Shown here one piece after another: positions 8,518-17,432 of a DNA stretch of 64,000 bases. The stretch comes from Limosilactobacillus reuteri (GTDB lineage: Bacteria > Bacillota > Bacilli > Lactobacillales > Lactobacillaceae). Made by a program: the position numbers and the translations under genes. The stretch is from NCBI RefSeq assembly GCF_034259105.1, contig NZ_CP139478.1:327501-391500 (forward strand), written 5' to 3'. Positions within the stretch are counted from its first letter, which is position 1; the number at the start of each line of letters is the position of its first letter. The notes below the pieces were generated by a model. It was not told where the DNA came from, ran no database searches, and saw only the letters and a list, made by a program, of their open reading frames with translations.

Positions 8518-8589
8518 TGGGCTATAGCCAAGCGGTAAGGCAACGGTTTTTGGTACCGTCATGCGCTGGTTCGAATCCAGCTAGCCCAA
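8518..8589 (+). tRNA. tRNA-Gln (TTG)
   Basis: 72 nt. Acceptor strands TGGGCTA / TAGCCCA, discriminator A, anticodon TTG in TTTTTGGTA. Only 10 nt after tRNA-Tyr, so both belong to one transcript. Confidence 0.96.
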
Positions 8590-8600
8590 CTGTTATTGAA

Positions 8601-8636
8601 AGGCTAAGAAAAACATCTGTTTTTCTTAGCCTTTTC
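8601..8636 (+). terminator. Rho-independent terminator after tRNA-Gln
   Basis: AGGCTAAGAAAAAC / GTTTTTCTTAGCCT, a 14-bp perfect stem with loop ATCT, followed by TTTT. Confidence 0.88.
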
Positions 8637-8682
8637 TAGTTCAAAATTTTATTAAGCTATATGAAAAAAGGAATGACAGCCA

Positions 8683-9327
8683 ATGCCTAAACAAGGTCAT
8701 TTTGCAAAAAGCATGCGAACTAAACAAATAAATGATTTTAAAGTGAAACGCAATGCGACTGGTGCGACCATTGATGATGAACAGTTAACAGATTTCCTAG
8801 TGGTTCGCTTTGCTTTAACAGCTAAGAAGAGGGTTCAATCTGGGGCTCGAGAAACTGCTCAACGGTTCTTGATTGAAATTTGTGATTCTTTACAAGAAAA
8901 TGATGGGGATTTACAGGCGATCATTCCCAATTTACTAGTGAGTCTTAATGTCCGGGTACCTTGGCAATTCTATCCAGAAATTCTGGGAGAGTGGGATTTG
9001 CTTCAAAAGTTTTTACAAAAAGAACTTCCTGCAGTCCCATTAGAAAAACGTCTACGAATTAAGCACCCAGTCACAACCCAGGAAATGGAGACGTTAATTG
9101 CAAAATTATTGGCCAGAAAGATTACTGCAATTACGTTTATTAATCAGCCGGGAGTTGATCCACATAAAAAAGATCAGATGGTGACAATGATGCTAACAAC
9201 GATCTATCATGATCAAACGATTGAATGGGATAAAGTACGGTTGTTACTGGCGCCATTTAAGTTTGAAATTGCCCCTGAACTAGACGAAAAAACGAAAGAC
9301 TGGTTAAAGAAACTAGCAGAAAAATAA
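8683..9327 (+). CDS. Hypothetical protein
   Basis: 214 aa with an AAGGAA ribosome-binding site before ATG 8683. Soluble, no signal peptide or membrane segment, rich in Lys, Glu and Leu and probably mostly helical. I do not recognise the family. The stretches KSMRTKQINDFKVKRNATG at the start and WDKVRLLLAPFKFEIAPELD near the end could serve as search seeds. It is a single gene after the tRNA terminator, and its own terminator was split by the IS3 element at 9397, which may lengthen its transcript into the transposase genes. Confidence 0.75.
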   Translation: MPKQGHFAKSMRTKQINDFKVKRNATGATIDDEQLTDFLVVRFALTAKKRVQSGARETAQRFLIEICDSLQENDGDLQAIIPNLLVSLNVRVPWQFYPEILGEWDLLQKFLQKELPAVPLEKRLRIKHPVTTQEMETLIAKLLARKITAITFINQPGVDPHKKDQMVTMMLTTIYHDQTIEWDKVRLLLAPFKFEIAPELDEKTKDWLKKLAEK

Positions 9328-9376
9328 TAACGTTGACTTTCGTTCTGCTTCCTTGGTAGAATTAAATCGTTATTGT

Positions 9377-9388
9377 AGAGCTGTGGTG
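9377..9388 (+). terminator. Left arm of a terminator split by an IS3 element
   Basis: AGAGCTGTGGTG (9377-9388) pairs over all 12 bases, with three G-U pairs, with CACCGTGGCTCT (11075-11086), which is followed by TTTTT. The IS3 element lies in what was the loop of this hairpin. With the element removed the loop is about 26 nt. It was probably the terminator of the hypothetical gene ending at 9327. Confidence 0.6.
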
Positions 9389-9456
9389 GGGCTATAATGC
9401 CCTCTGAGTATACAGATGAAATAGAAAATTCATCTTATACTCGGAGGGCTTTTTCT

Positions 9457-10170
9457 ATGGGAAGAAAATCTAAATACTCAGCAGAGGAAAAACTCTTAAT
9501 CCTCAATGAAGTTTTACGAAATGGAATCCATAAGGTAATAACTAAGTACAAGATTAGCCAAAAAACTATCAGGCGGTGGAGTCTTCTATACAAGTATCAG
9601 GGAATGCCAGGACTTCAAACAAGTCATCATAATCAAAGCTACTCTAAAGAATTTAAAAACTCATTGGTTGAACAATATCAACAAACAGATGAGGCATTAG
9701 ATTTATTTGCGATAAAACACGGTTTACGATCTCAAAGGCAACTAGAACAATGGATTATCCGGTATAATGAATCTAACTTAAAGGCCTATACGCCAAGAAA
9801 GCGAGATTCAAAAATGAGTGGACGAAAGACTGACTTTGAAGAACGACTTACTATCATTGAAGAGTTGATTAAGCATGATGTGAACTACAATTGGGCAGTT
9901 GAAAAGTACCATATTAGTTACCAACAAGTTTATGGCTGGTATCAAAAGTATCGCAAAAGCGGTAATGACCCAGAATCACTTCGTGATCGCCGAGGCAAAG
10001 CTAAGCCAGAAGAGAAGTGGACGGAAGTTGACCGACTCAAGGCAGAAAATCACTTATTAAGGGCTCAGCTAGAAAAGCAAGAGATGGAGATTGCGTTCGC
10101 AAAAAAATTAACAGAAATACGCAATCGGGAGGTGGAAAAGGACTCCGGTACCAAGCCATCAAAGAACTAA
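9457..10170 (+). CDS. IS3-family transposase OrfA (IS150 type)
   Basis: 237 aa from ATG 9457. Three related HTH segments are visible (YSAEEKLLILNEVLRNG, then YSKEFKNSLVEQY, then FEERLTIIEELIKHD with YHISYQQVYGWYQKY), as in IS150-type OrfA, and a leucine-rich coiled coil follows (EVDRLKAENHLLRAQLEKQ). It binds the element ends and dimerises. A run of seven A at 10101-10107 near its end is a -1 ribosomal slippage site: the -1 frame is open from there into OrfB, so an OrfAB fusion transposase can be made. An upstream in-frame start exists, but ATG 9457 begins the conserved part. Confidence 0.9.
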   Translation: MGRKSKYSAEEKLLILNEVLRNGIHKVITKYKISQKTIRRWSLLYKYQGMPGLQTSHHNQSYSKEFKNSLVEQYQQTDEALDLFAIKHGLRSQRQLEQWIIRYNESNLKAYTPRKRDSKMSGRKTDFEERLTIIEELIKHDVNYNWAVEKYHISYQQVYGWYQKYRKSGNDPESLRDRRGKAKPEEKWTEVDRLKAENHLLRAQLEKQEMEIAFAKKLTEIRNREVEKDSGTKPSKN

Positions 10171-10199
10171 ATCAAGAAAATGGATGGTCAATTAGCCAG

Positions 10200-11018
10200 T
10201 TGTGTAAAATAGCTGATTCTTCGCGAGATGGTTATTACAAATGGCTCAATCGAAAGCCAAGTCGATATCATAATGAGCAAGCAGAGTTACTTGAAGCGAT
10301 TGTAGAGTTAGAAGAAGAACATAATTGGACGCTGGGATATTTAGCGATGACTACACAGTTAAGCTTTGAAAACCGTTTAAGCTTTACCGCTGGATTAAAA
10401 CGAATAACTAATTGCATGCGTAAGCATGGAATTAGAGCAAATATTAGGAAGAAGAAGCGCAATCGAATTCAACGCCATGAAGAATACATCAATGACAACT
10501 TATTGCAGGGACAATTCGACCGTGAAACTAAAAATGAAGTGTGGGTTACCGACACAACGGAAGTTGCCTACGGCGAACACACACTTCATAAAGTACGAGT
10601 ACACGTTATTTTAGATTTATATGGTCGTTACGCTTTAAGCTACAATATTTCAGACACAGAAACTTCATCAGCAGTAATTGAAACCTTTAATCGTGCTTTT
10701 ACGGTTGAACCTGATGCGCAACCAATGATCCATACTGACCGCGGATCAGCTTACTGCTCAAGTATGTTCAACGACTACTTAGCCTCTAAAAATTGTATTC
10801 ATAGTATGTCACACCCCGGTCATCCTTGGGAAAACTCCCCCATAGAGCGTTGGTGGAATGACTTCAAGCTAATCTGGATTAACAAACATAATCGTCCTAA
10901 GACGCTAGCAGAGCTAGAACAGCTCGTCAAAGGAGCCATTGAATACTTTAATACCAAACGCGCTTACACAAGCAAAAACGGCTTGACCGCGGAACAATTC
11001 CGCAATCAAGCTGCCTAA
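10200..11018 (+). CDS. IS3-family transposase OrfB (IS150 type)
   Basis: 272 aa as drawn from TTG 10200. The frame is open upstream to the A7 slippage site at 10101-10107, where it joins OrfA as one fused product, so 10200 need not be a real start. It has a helical N-terminal part (YYKWLNRKPS) and the integrase catalytic core: D in WVTDTTEVAYG, D in MIHTDRGSAYCS, E in PWENSPIERWWNDFK. The usual C-terminal YFNTKRAYT follows. It supplies the DDE chemistry of transposition. Appears intact. Confidence 0.92.
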   Translation: MCKIADSSRDGYYKWLNRKPSRYHNEQAELLEAIVELEEEHNWTLGYLAMTTQLSFENRLSFTAGLKRITNCMRKHGIRANIRKKKRNRIQRHEEYINDNLLQGQFDRETKNEVWVTDTTEVAYGEHTLHKVRVHVILDLYGRYALSYNISDTETSSAVIETFNRAFTVEPDAQPMIHTDRGSAYCSSMFNDYLASKNCIHSMSHPGHPWENSPIERWWNDFKLIWINKHNRPKTLAELEQLVKGAIEYFNTKRAYTSKNGLTAEQFRNQAA

Positions 11019-11120
11019 AATTTTTATCTATTTGATCTGTATACTTGACGGGACATAGTGCCTGGAGTTTTTATCACCGTGGCTCTTTTTATTTTGATTT
11101 AAAGGAGGAAGCGGAAAGCA

Positions 11121-12521
11121 ATGGCAGAAAAAAACTATTCACGGATTTATCTCGCAATTGGTTCCCTTGCATTACTAACGTTTATCGGAATTTTGAATGA
11201 AACATCGATGAACGTCACATATCCAGAACTATCTGCTCAGTTTAATGTATCACTCGATGTTATTCAGTGGATTACAACTGGCTATTTATTGATGGTAACA
11301 ATTACGATGGGGACAACTGCCTATCTATTACGCCAATATCAAGCGCGTTGGTTGCACTTATTTGCAGTATCATTTTTCATTATTGGTGACTTGATGTGTG
11401 CTTTGACTGGTAATTTTCCTATTTTGTTAACGGGGAGATTGATTCAAGCAATGGCAACTGGGTTAGCAACCCCAATCATGTTCCATTTAATTTTTACGGA
11501 GATTCCGCGTGAAAGAATTGGCATGATGACCGGAATGGCTGCAATGGTTATTTCGTTTGCACCAGCACTGGGACCAACATATGGTGGGGTCGTTTCAGAA
11601 ATGCTGTCATGGCGGATGATCTTTTGGATTTTACTACCAATTGTTTTGATTAGTCTTGTATGTGGTCAACTTTTTATTCGTAATAAACCGCTTGGAAATG
11701 ATAAAGCATTTAGTTATGGAAGCTTGATTACACTGGCAATTGCCCTTATTAGTATAATTAGTGCAGTTTCTTCAATTGGGAAACAAGGATTTGGCAAGCA
11801 GTTTTGGCTTTTATTATTGGTAGCAATTATTTTCTTTAGCACCTTTATCTATATCAATAATCATGGTAAATCAGAATTGTTTGACTTAAAGGTGTTTAAG
11901 GTTTTCCCATTGCGGCTATCAACTGTCACTTATTTTAATTTACAGTTTATTAATATTGGAATTTCGCTTGTTATTCCTATTTACGTTCAATATGTTTTGC
12001 ACTCTTCGGCAATTGTCGCGGGTCTTATTTTATTTCCCGGGTCATTAATCGGTGCTTTTATCTCGCCATTTGCTGGAACTTTGGCTGATCGTTATGGTTT
12101 TGCTATGCCAGTTATTTCCGGGGGGATTCTTTTGGTTATTGGGACAAGTTGCTTCAGTATTTTCCAACGTCATTTAACGCCATTACTAATAACGATCTTC
12201 TTTGTTATTTTGCGAATTGGGTTTAACTTTGCTTTTTCTAATACAATTTCCAATGCTTCAATGTTGGTTCAACCGCAAAATGCCCCTGATGTAAACTCAA
12301 TTTTTAATATGGTCCAACAATTTGCCGGCTCACTGGGAACTAGTCTTCTTGCCTCCACAATTGCTTTATTCCAAATGGGCAACAGCGGTTCACTGATGGG
12401 ACGTACATATGCTGGAGGACGATTTGACTTTATCTTATTGGGCGTTTTGGCAATCATTACTTTATTAACAATGGTTACTAACTATCGCATGCAACAAAAG
12501 AAGGAAAGTATTTCTCAATAA
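11121..12521 (+). CDS. MFS transporter, DHA2 (drug:H+ antiporter) type
   Basis: 466 aa; AAAGGAGGAAG precedes ATG 11121. About 14 hydrophobic segments. Signatures of the EmrB/QacA group: LNETSMNVTYPELSAQFNVS in helix 1 (place of the usual LDxTIVNVALP), WITTGYLLMV in helix 2, and GLATPIMFHLIF and ALGPTYGGVVSEMLSWRMIFWI in helices 4-5 (motif C, antiporter). It should export a drug or other amphiphile in exchange for protons; the substrate is unknown. No local regulator. Its natural upstream neighbour was the hypothetical gene at 8683, now separated by the IS3 element. Confidence 0.9.
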   Translation: MAEKNYSRIYLAIGSLALLTFIGILNETSMNVTYPELSAQFNVSLDVIQWITTGYLLMVTITMGTTAYLLRQYQARWLHLFAVSFFIIGDLMCALTGNFPILLTGRLIQAMATGLATPIMFHLIFTEIPRERIGMMTGMAAMVISFAPALGPTYGGVVSEMLSWRMIFWILLPIVLISLVCGQLFIRNKPLGNDKAFSYGSLITLAIALISIISAVSSIGKQGFGKQFWLLLLVAIIFFSTFIYINNHGKSELFDLKVFKVFPLRLSTVTYFNLQFINIGISLVIPIYVQYVLHSSAIVAGLILFPGSLIGAFISPFAGTLADRYGFAMPVISGGILLVIGTSCFSIFQRHLTPLLITIFFVILRIGFNFAFSNTISNASMLVQPQNAPDVNSIFNMVQQFAGSLGTSLLASTIALFQMGNSGSLMGRTYAGGRFDFILLGVLAIITLLTMVTNYRMQQKKESISQ

Positions 12522-12611
12522 GTGGTTGAATTAGCCTGACAAGAATGTAATAATGTGGCTTGATTAATACAAGTTATTACAGGTTTTTAAAGAAAGTGAC
12601 TATAAGTTAAA

Positions 12612-14261
12612 ATGATACATTCTATCGTTCACTTTATGGTGAGCAATCAGGTTTTTACGCTGTTTATTTGTCTTGCAATTGGCTTTTTGATTGGCAACTA
12701 TAAAATTGCGGGTAAATTTAATATTGGAGCAACGGTGGGAACGTTAATTGTGACCTTAATCGTGGGGCAAATTGGGAGTTTTCCCCGGGATGAAATGTTG
12801 GGAACGATTTTCTTTGGCGCCTTCATGTTCTCTGTTGGTTATCGGATCGGGCCTCAGTTATTAGTTAGTTTGAAACTATTTGGGATTCGAATTTTAATCG
12901 CTAGTATTTTCTGGATGGTTGTTGCATTCTTAGTTGGGTGGAGTCTTTTTTCCGCCTTTAAGATTGGACCAGGGATCGCTGCCGGGGTTATTTCAGGAGC
13001 CCTCACCCAGTCAGCTACCGTTGCCAGTTCGTTGCAAACGATTGGGTCATTGCCAGTCAGTCAAAGTGTTAGGGCAACTTATGAGGCTCAACTCCCAGTT
13101 GCCTATGCTTTAACATATGTTTTTGGGACATTAGGGGTAATTATCTTTTTACGTGACCTAGCACCTAAAATTTTGGGGATTTCAATTGCTGAACAGGGTC
13201 CTAAAATGGCTGAACATTATCACTTTCATGCTAAAAACCCGAACCCAACGTGGCGACGAACATATCGCATTGCAAATGATTCACCGCTTGTCGGCAAAAC
13301 GCTTGAGGAATTTAATCGACGGTCTAATTACCGGATTATTGGGTTAGCTGCTTTTCATGATGGCAAAATGACTGACCACCTTGAATATCAATTGCAGGCT
13401 GGCGACTTGCTAACTGTTATTGGTTACGCTGTTCATTTCGATCGGTTGATGCGAGTACCAGGATTAACAGAAGTATTGACGCCAACCAATGCGCCGCGTG
13501 AACGAGCTTTTGTTCTGGGAAAAAACTTTAAACCGGGTGAATTAGCCCTTCTACGGCAACATGGGGTTTTTGTGAACATTCAAGACCCAATCAGTGGAAA
13601 CCAACAATTGATTAACCAGTTGCGACCAGGGGATGTGATTTCATTGACTGGGAATACATCACGAACCAAAGCAATCTTAAAAAAGATGGGACGCTGGAAA
13701 GCTGCAGATACAGCGATGAATTATTCTTTATTCTCTTTAGGAATCGGTTGTGCTTCCCTTTTAGGAATTATCGGGCTAAAATTAAATAGTATTCCGTTGC
13801 AACTAGGGAATGGAACGGCGGCTTTAATTATGGGACTAATCCTGAGTTCATGGATTGAGCGTCACCGTGACCGTAAATCAATCCCTGTAACGGTAACTAG
13901 CTTTCTTCAGAGTTTTGGACTAACGCTTTTTGTGGGGACAGTTGGTTTACAATCAGCTCAAGCATTTACAAGTGCAATTAAGTCGTTAGGGATCGGGGTC
14001 TTATTTATTGGGGCGATGATTTCAATAATGCCACATTTGCTAACGCTGTTCTTTGGACGCTATATATTGAAGATGGAACCTCTTGCTTTAATTGGTGCGT
14101 TGACTGGTTCAGGAACGATTGCAGCGGCAATGAATGAGATTTCGCAAAAAGCAGGGCCGGAAGGTGGCGCATATTATGCGGCTGCCTTTACTCCGGCGTT
14201 TGTAGTTGGTAATATTGGAATTACATTACTAGGGCCGATTTTTGTGGCGCTACTATCATAA
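12612..14261 (+). CDS. Putative AspT-like transporter (AAE family)
   Basis: 549 aa. The layout is membrane segments 1-5 (residues about 10-190), a cytoplasmic middle with two TrkA-C/RCK_C-like domains (about 210-370; RRSNYRIIGLAAFHDGKM and QLQAGDLLTVIGYAVHFDRL, then RPGDVISLTGN), and membrane segments 6-10 (about 375-549). The repeat motif GALTQSATVASS in the first half is matched by GALTGSGTIAAAMNEIS in the second, as in AspT, the aspartate:alanine exchanger of Tetragenococcus. The substrate may be an amino or dicarboxylic acid. It lies 32 nt before an aspartate racemase-like gene and probably forms an operon with it, which supports aspartate as a substrate by inference. Ribosome-binding site weak (AAAGAAAG). 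Confidence 0.83.
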   Translation: MIHSIVHFMVSNQVFTLFICLAIGFLIGNYKIAGKFNIGATVGTLIVTLIVGQIGSFPRDEMLGTIFFGAFMFSVGYRIGPQLLVSLKLFGIRILIASIFWMVVAFLVGWSLFSAFKIGPGIAAGVISGALTQSATVASSLQTIGSLPVSQSVRATYEAQLPVAYALTYVFGTLGVIIFLRDLAPKILGISIAEQGPKMAEHYHFHAKNPNPTWRRTYRIANDSPLVGKTLEEFNRRSNYRIIGLAAFHDGKMTDHLEYQLQAGDLLTVIGYAVHFDRLMRVPGLTEVLTPTNAPRERAFVLGKNFKPGELALLRQHGVFVNIQDPISGNQQLINQLRPGDVISLTGNTSRTKAILKKMGRWKAADTAMNYSLFSLGIGCASLLGIIGLKLNSIPLQLGNGTAALIMGLILSSWIERHRDRKSIPVTVTSFLQSFGLTLFVGTVGLQSAQAFTSAIKSLGIGVLFIGAMISIMPHLLTLFFGRYILKMEPLALIGALTGSGTIAAAMNEISQKAGPEGGAYYAAAFTPAFVVGNIGITLLGPIFVALLS

Positions 14262-14293
14262 TTTATCGCTTAGAAAGGGCGTGCAAAATTATA

Positions 14294-15013
14294 ATGCAAC
14301 AATTTTTTACAATTTTAGGTGGAATGGGGACGCTGGCAACAGAGAGTTATGTACGTCTGTTAGATAAAAGAACGCCAATTCATCGTGATCAAGATTACTT
14401 AAACTATTTAGTTGTTAACCATGCAACCGTTCCTGATCGTACTACATGGATTCTCGATCATAGTCAACCAGATCCTAATGAGGCCCTGATTGAAGATATT
14501 AAACAGCAAAGTCTTTTGAATCCTGCATTCTTTGTTTTAATTTGTAATACAGCCCATTACTCTTTTGATAAGTTACAGGCAGCAACGGAGATTCCAATTC
14601 TCAATATGCTGCAAGAAACGGTTAACGAGATCAAGAAGATTAAGCCGGATGCAAAGCGGGTTGGCCTATTAGCCACTAAGGGAACTTTGGCAGCTAACCT
14701 ATATGATCCTTATATTGAGAAGGCTGGGTACGAACTTATCAAGCCAACTCCTGAGATTGCCGATATGACAGAAGACCTGATTTACCATGATATCAAAGAG
14801 GCTGGTCATTCCGATGGCAAGAAGTATCATGAGCTAGTACGGAAAATGATTGAAGAACAAGGAGCAGATGTAGTAGTTTTGGGTTGTACTGAATTATCTT
14901 TTGCAGAAGAGATGGATCCTGAAACTAAGTACCCTGTTGCCGATTCACAATCAATTATTGTTGATCGCTCCCTTGAACGAGCATTGAAATTACGACAAAA
15001 TAATAAAAATTAA
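14294..15013 (+). CDS. Aspartate/glutamate racemase family protein
   Basis: 239 aa. N-terminal FTILGGMGTLATESYVRLLDKRT is typical of bacterial aspartate racemases. The two catalytic cysteines are in LICNTAHYSFD (about residue 82) and VVLGCTELSFAEE (about 196). It interconverts L- and D-amino acids without a cofactor; D-aspartate serves as a peptidoglycan cross-link residue in lactobacilli and would be the likely product. Second gene of a pair with the AspT-like carrier, followed by a terminator at 15014-15064. Confidence 0.88.
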   Translation: MQQFFTILGGMGTLATESYVRLLDKRTPIHRDQDYLNYLVVNHATVPDRTTWILDHSQPDPNEALIEDIKQQSLLNPAFFVLICNTAHYSFDKLQAATEIPILNMLQETVNEIKKIKPDAKRVGLLATKGTLAANLYDPYIEKAGYELIKPTPEIADMTEDLIYHDIKEAGHSDGKKYHELVRKMIEEQGADVVVLGCTELSFAEEMDPETKYPVADSQSIIVDRSLERALKLRQNNKN

Positions 15014-15064
15014 AAATTAGAGACCGGAGAAAGGTAATAATTCCAACGGTCTCTAATTTTTATT
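15014..15064 (+). terminator. Rho-independent terminator after racemase gene
   Basis: AAAATTAGAGACCG pairs with CGGTCTCTAATTTT around a 22-nt loop; TATT follows. Perfect 14-bp stem, possibly functional on both strands. Confidence 0.85.
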
Positions 15065-15090
15065 AATTTTTTGCCGATATTTTAAGAAAT

Positions 15091-16583
15091 GGCTCTACAA
15101 TTTTAAGTACTGATGAATTTAACATCAGGGCTTTATTTGTTTAAAATTTAAAATAAAAAAGCGAAAGATGGTTGGACCCCGTCTTCGCTAAGAAAGGACC
15201 GTCTTTCATGAACAATTCTATCAAAACTATCTTAGGAATTAAAGATCCTTACCTCAAACTAGATGAAAAGAATTTTGATAACCCAATTGAAGATCAACCT
15301 AATCAAATCATTGTCCATCTTATTCAAACTTACCCCATGCATTGCCCAAAATGTGGACACTTAATGTGTAAAAATGGCTATAGAACAGTTAATTGCTTGG
15401 GACCAGAGCTTCACTTTAAGCCAACAATCTGGTCGATTAAAAAGCAAAAATATATCTGTAAAGCTTCTTCTTCTTGCCCTGAAGTAGTTACTAAATTAGC
15501 AGCCGTTGAAGATATTCATTATCGTAATCATATCTCTTTAGCGATAAAACAACGGGCAATGATGCTTCTAACAAAAAACGAATCACAAAGTGATTTAGCC
15601 AAAGAATTAAATGTCTCTGACTGGACAATTAGACGAGTCATTACAAATCTTGATCAGTTTTTTAAGCCTAACTATCATTGGTTACCTCGCCATATTGCCT
15701 TTGATGATTTCAAGTCTGGTCGCTTTGCCCCCAGCGGAATGAGTATGATTCTAATGAATATTGAAAATAAGCGGACGCTTGATATTATCTTGTCACGTAA
15801 AAATAGCTATCTGCGAAAATACTTTCTTCGATATGACCGTTCAGCACGCTTAGCAGTTCAAACAGTAACGGTTGACTTGTACACTCCTTACCGCCATTTG
15901 ATTCATGAGCTTTTCCCCCACGCTTTAATTATCGCTGATCATTTTCATATTGTTGCTCAAGCATATCGTGCATTTAACAAAATTAGGATCCAAGTAATGA
16001 ATCGTGCCGGTGCTGGCACTCATAAATGGCGTGCACTTAAGCACTTTTGGAAATTACTCCTAACGCCTGCTAATGAGCTTAAATATGATAATTATTGGTC
16101 AAGGCGTAACTTTAGTTACGCTCAATTAACCGATGTGGAAGTCATTCATCGTCTTCTAAGCTTTGATAATGAACTAAAAAGGGCTTATGAATACTATCAA
16201 AACTTAATTCTGGTGATTGCTCATCGTAGCAAGAAAGAATTAAAAAACTTACTCGCGATTAAATGGACGCAGCTTCCCCAAGCACTGCAAAAAGTTCAGC
16301 ATACTCTTCGCAGCTATAAACAAGAAATTTACAATAGTTTTAAATATGATACCTATACAAATGGTCCCGTTGAAGGAACTAACAATAAAATTAAAGTTAT
16401 TAAACGAACTGCTTATGGCTTTCGTAATTTCTTTAATTTCCGAATTAGAATCCTCCTTGCATTACCAAATACCTACATTGCAATAAACTGGAGAAATAAA
16501 CAAACAGCTCATGCCAAAGTCCAGGCACAAGCTGCTTAGTAAAATTATTTTATTTTCTCATCAGTACTTCTTGACGAAGAGCC
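15091..16583 (+). mobile_element. ISL3-family insertion sequence, intact copy
   Basis: 1493 bp. The left end GGCTCTACAATTTTAAGTAC and the reverse of the right end GGCTCTTCGTCAAGAAGTAC are imperfect inverted repeats that both continue TGATGA. An exact 8-bp target duplication, TAAGAAAT, flanks it (15083-15090 and 16584-16591), as expected for ISL3. It inserted between the racemase terminator and the gntR promoter. A second copy, differing by a few bases but broken by nested elements, lies at 49394-60264 in opposite orientation. Confidence 0.96.
15208..16539 (+). CDS. ISL3-family transposase
   Basis: 443 aa from ATG 15208, preceded by AAAGGACC. Zinc-binding cysteines near the N-terminus (MHCPKCGHLMC and YICKASSSCPE), an HTH region (QSDLAKELNVSDWTIRRVI), then the DDE domain typical of ISL3: D in AFDDFKSGRFAPSGM, D in DLYTPYRHLIHELFPHALII with ADHFHI, and E in NGPVEGTNNKIKVIKR near the C-terminus. 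Intact. The disrupted copy differs at only a few residues (for example NGYRT versus NGYKT, SSCPE versus SSCLE). Confidence 0.95.
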   Translation: MNNSIKTILGIKDPYLKLDEKNFDNPIEDQPNQIIVHLIQTYPMHCPKCGHLMCKNGYRTVNCLGPELHFKPTIWSIKKQKYICKASSSCPEVVTKLAAVEDIHYRNHISLAIKQRAMMLLTKNESQSDLAKELNVSDWTIRRVITNLDQFFKPNYHWLPRHIAFDDFKSGRFAPSGMSMILMNIENKRTLDIILSRKNSYLRKYFLRYDRSARLAVQTVTVDLYTPYRHLIHELFPHALIIADHFHIVAQAYRAFNKIRIQVMNRAGAGTHKWRALKHFWKLLLTPANELKYDNYWSRRNFSYAQLTDVEVIHRLLSFDNELKRAYEYYQNLILVIAHRSKKELKNLLAIKWTQLPQALQKVQHTLRSYKQEIYNSFKYDTYTNGPVEGTNNKIKVIKRTAYGFRNFFNFRIRILLALPNTYIAINWRNKQTAHAKVQAQAA

Positions 16584-16669
16584 TAAGAAATTGGTCTAGA
16601 TTTTTGGGAATGGTGTAAAATATACATATGCGCAATGTTTAGCAAACAATGGCGTAAGGAGGAAAGAAA

Positions 16670-17371
16670 ATGAGTTCACCTGTTTATATTCAAATTCATA
16701 ATCAGTTAAGACAAAACATTGAAGATGGTGAGTGGAAAGTTGGCGATAAAATTCCCGCTGAACGCGAACTCGCTAATGATTTTGGCGTCAGTCGAATGAC
16801 TTTGCGGCAAGCAATTCAAGCATTAGTTGATGAAGGAATTCTTGAACGAAGAGTTGGCTCTGGAACTTTTGTCGCTAATCGCAAAGTCCAAGAAAAGATG
16901 TCAGGAATAACGAGCTTTACTGAATTAATGCACGCGACAGGGAAGAAAGCTGCTAGTAAGACAATTTCTTACCACTTGACGATCCCTTCGCAAACAGAGG
17001 TTGAAAAGCTAAAGTTAGCCCCAGATGAACAGGTTTTACGAATGGAACGGGTTCGTTATGGAAATGATATGCCAATTTGTTATGAAATCGCAACTGTTCC
17101 TGCTAACCTCGTTCAAAAATTTAGCAAAGAAGAAATTACCACGTCTTTTTATCGGACGCTAGAAAAAAAGGCGAACCTCTATCCTGGTCATGCAACCCAG
17201 CATATTTCAGCAACGAAGGCGACGGAAAAGATTGCTAATTACTTGCAGATTAAACGTGGAGATGCTCTCTTGCGAATGACCCAACTATCTTACTTGCAAG
17301 ATGGTCGTCCTTTTGAATATGTCCACACTCAATATGTTGGATCACGGTTTGAATTTGTCTTTGAAAAGTAA
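16670..17371 (+). CDS. GntR-family transcriptional regulator (HutC/UTRA subfamily)
   Basis: 233 aa; AAGGAGGAAAG before ATG 16670. The N-terminal winged helix (residues about 5-70) shows GDKIPAERELANDFGVSRMTLRQAIQALVDEGILERRVGSGTFV. A UTRA effector domain follows (about 90-230; ITSFTELMHATGKKA, then PICYEIATVP and FEYVHTQYVG). Such proteins usually repress sugar or amino-sugar genes until a phosphorylated sugar binds. The nearest downstream genes make NAD, which is not a usual UTRA target, so the regulon is uncertain. The ISL3 element ends 86 nt upstream and could have changed the promoter. Confidence 0.9.
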   Translation: MSSPVYIQIHNQLRQNIEDGEWKVGDKIPAERELANDFGVSRMTLRQAIQALVDEGILERRVGSGTFVANRKVQEKMSGITSFTELMHATGKKAASKTISYHLTIPSQTEVEKLKLAPDEQVLRMERVRYGNDMPICYEIATVPANLVQKFSKEEITTSFYRTLEKKANLYPGHATQHISATKATEKIANYLQIKRGDALLRMTQLSYLQDGRPFEYVHTQYVGSRFEFVFEK

Positions 17372-17432
17372 TCAAGACAAATCCATGTTACAATACTGAT
17401 TAACGATATTACTTTTGAGAGGAATTATACTA

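Larger units (their letters stand above)
9397..11054 (+). mobile_element. IS3-family insertion sequence
   Basis: About 1.66 kb. Left end TGCCCTCTGAGTATACAG and the reverse of the right end TGTCCCGTCAAGTATACAG form imperfect inverted repeats that continue through GATGAAATAGA / GATCAAATAGA. A 3-bp duplication ATA (9394-9396 and 11055-11057) is the best fit; the ends could shift by one or two bases. It encodes OrfA and OrfB in the two-frame arrangement of the IS150 group. It sits in the loop of a terminator hairpin. Confidence 0.88.

Noticed and set aside
9327..9397. AATAACG / CGTTATT hairpin just after the hypothetical gene
   Set aside because: The loop is about 35 nt and there is no T-run. 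The split hairpin at 9377/11086 is the better terminator.
10101..10200. IS3 transposase inactivated by frameshift at 9457-11018
   Set aside because: The frame change falls at an A7 slippage run, and the same arrangement occurs in the other IS3 (55517-55523), so it is the normal programmed -1 frameshift of the family.
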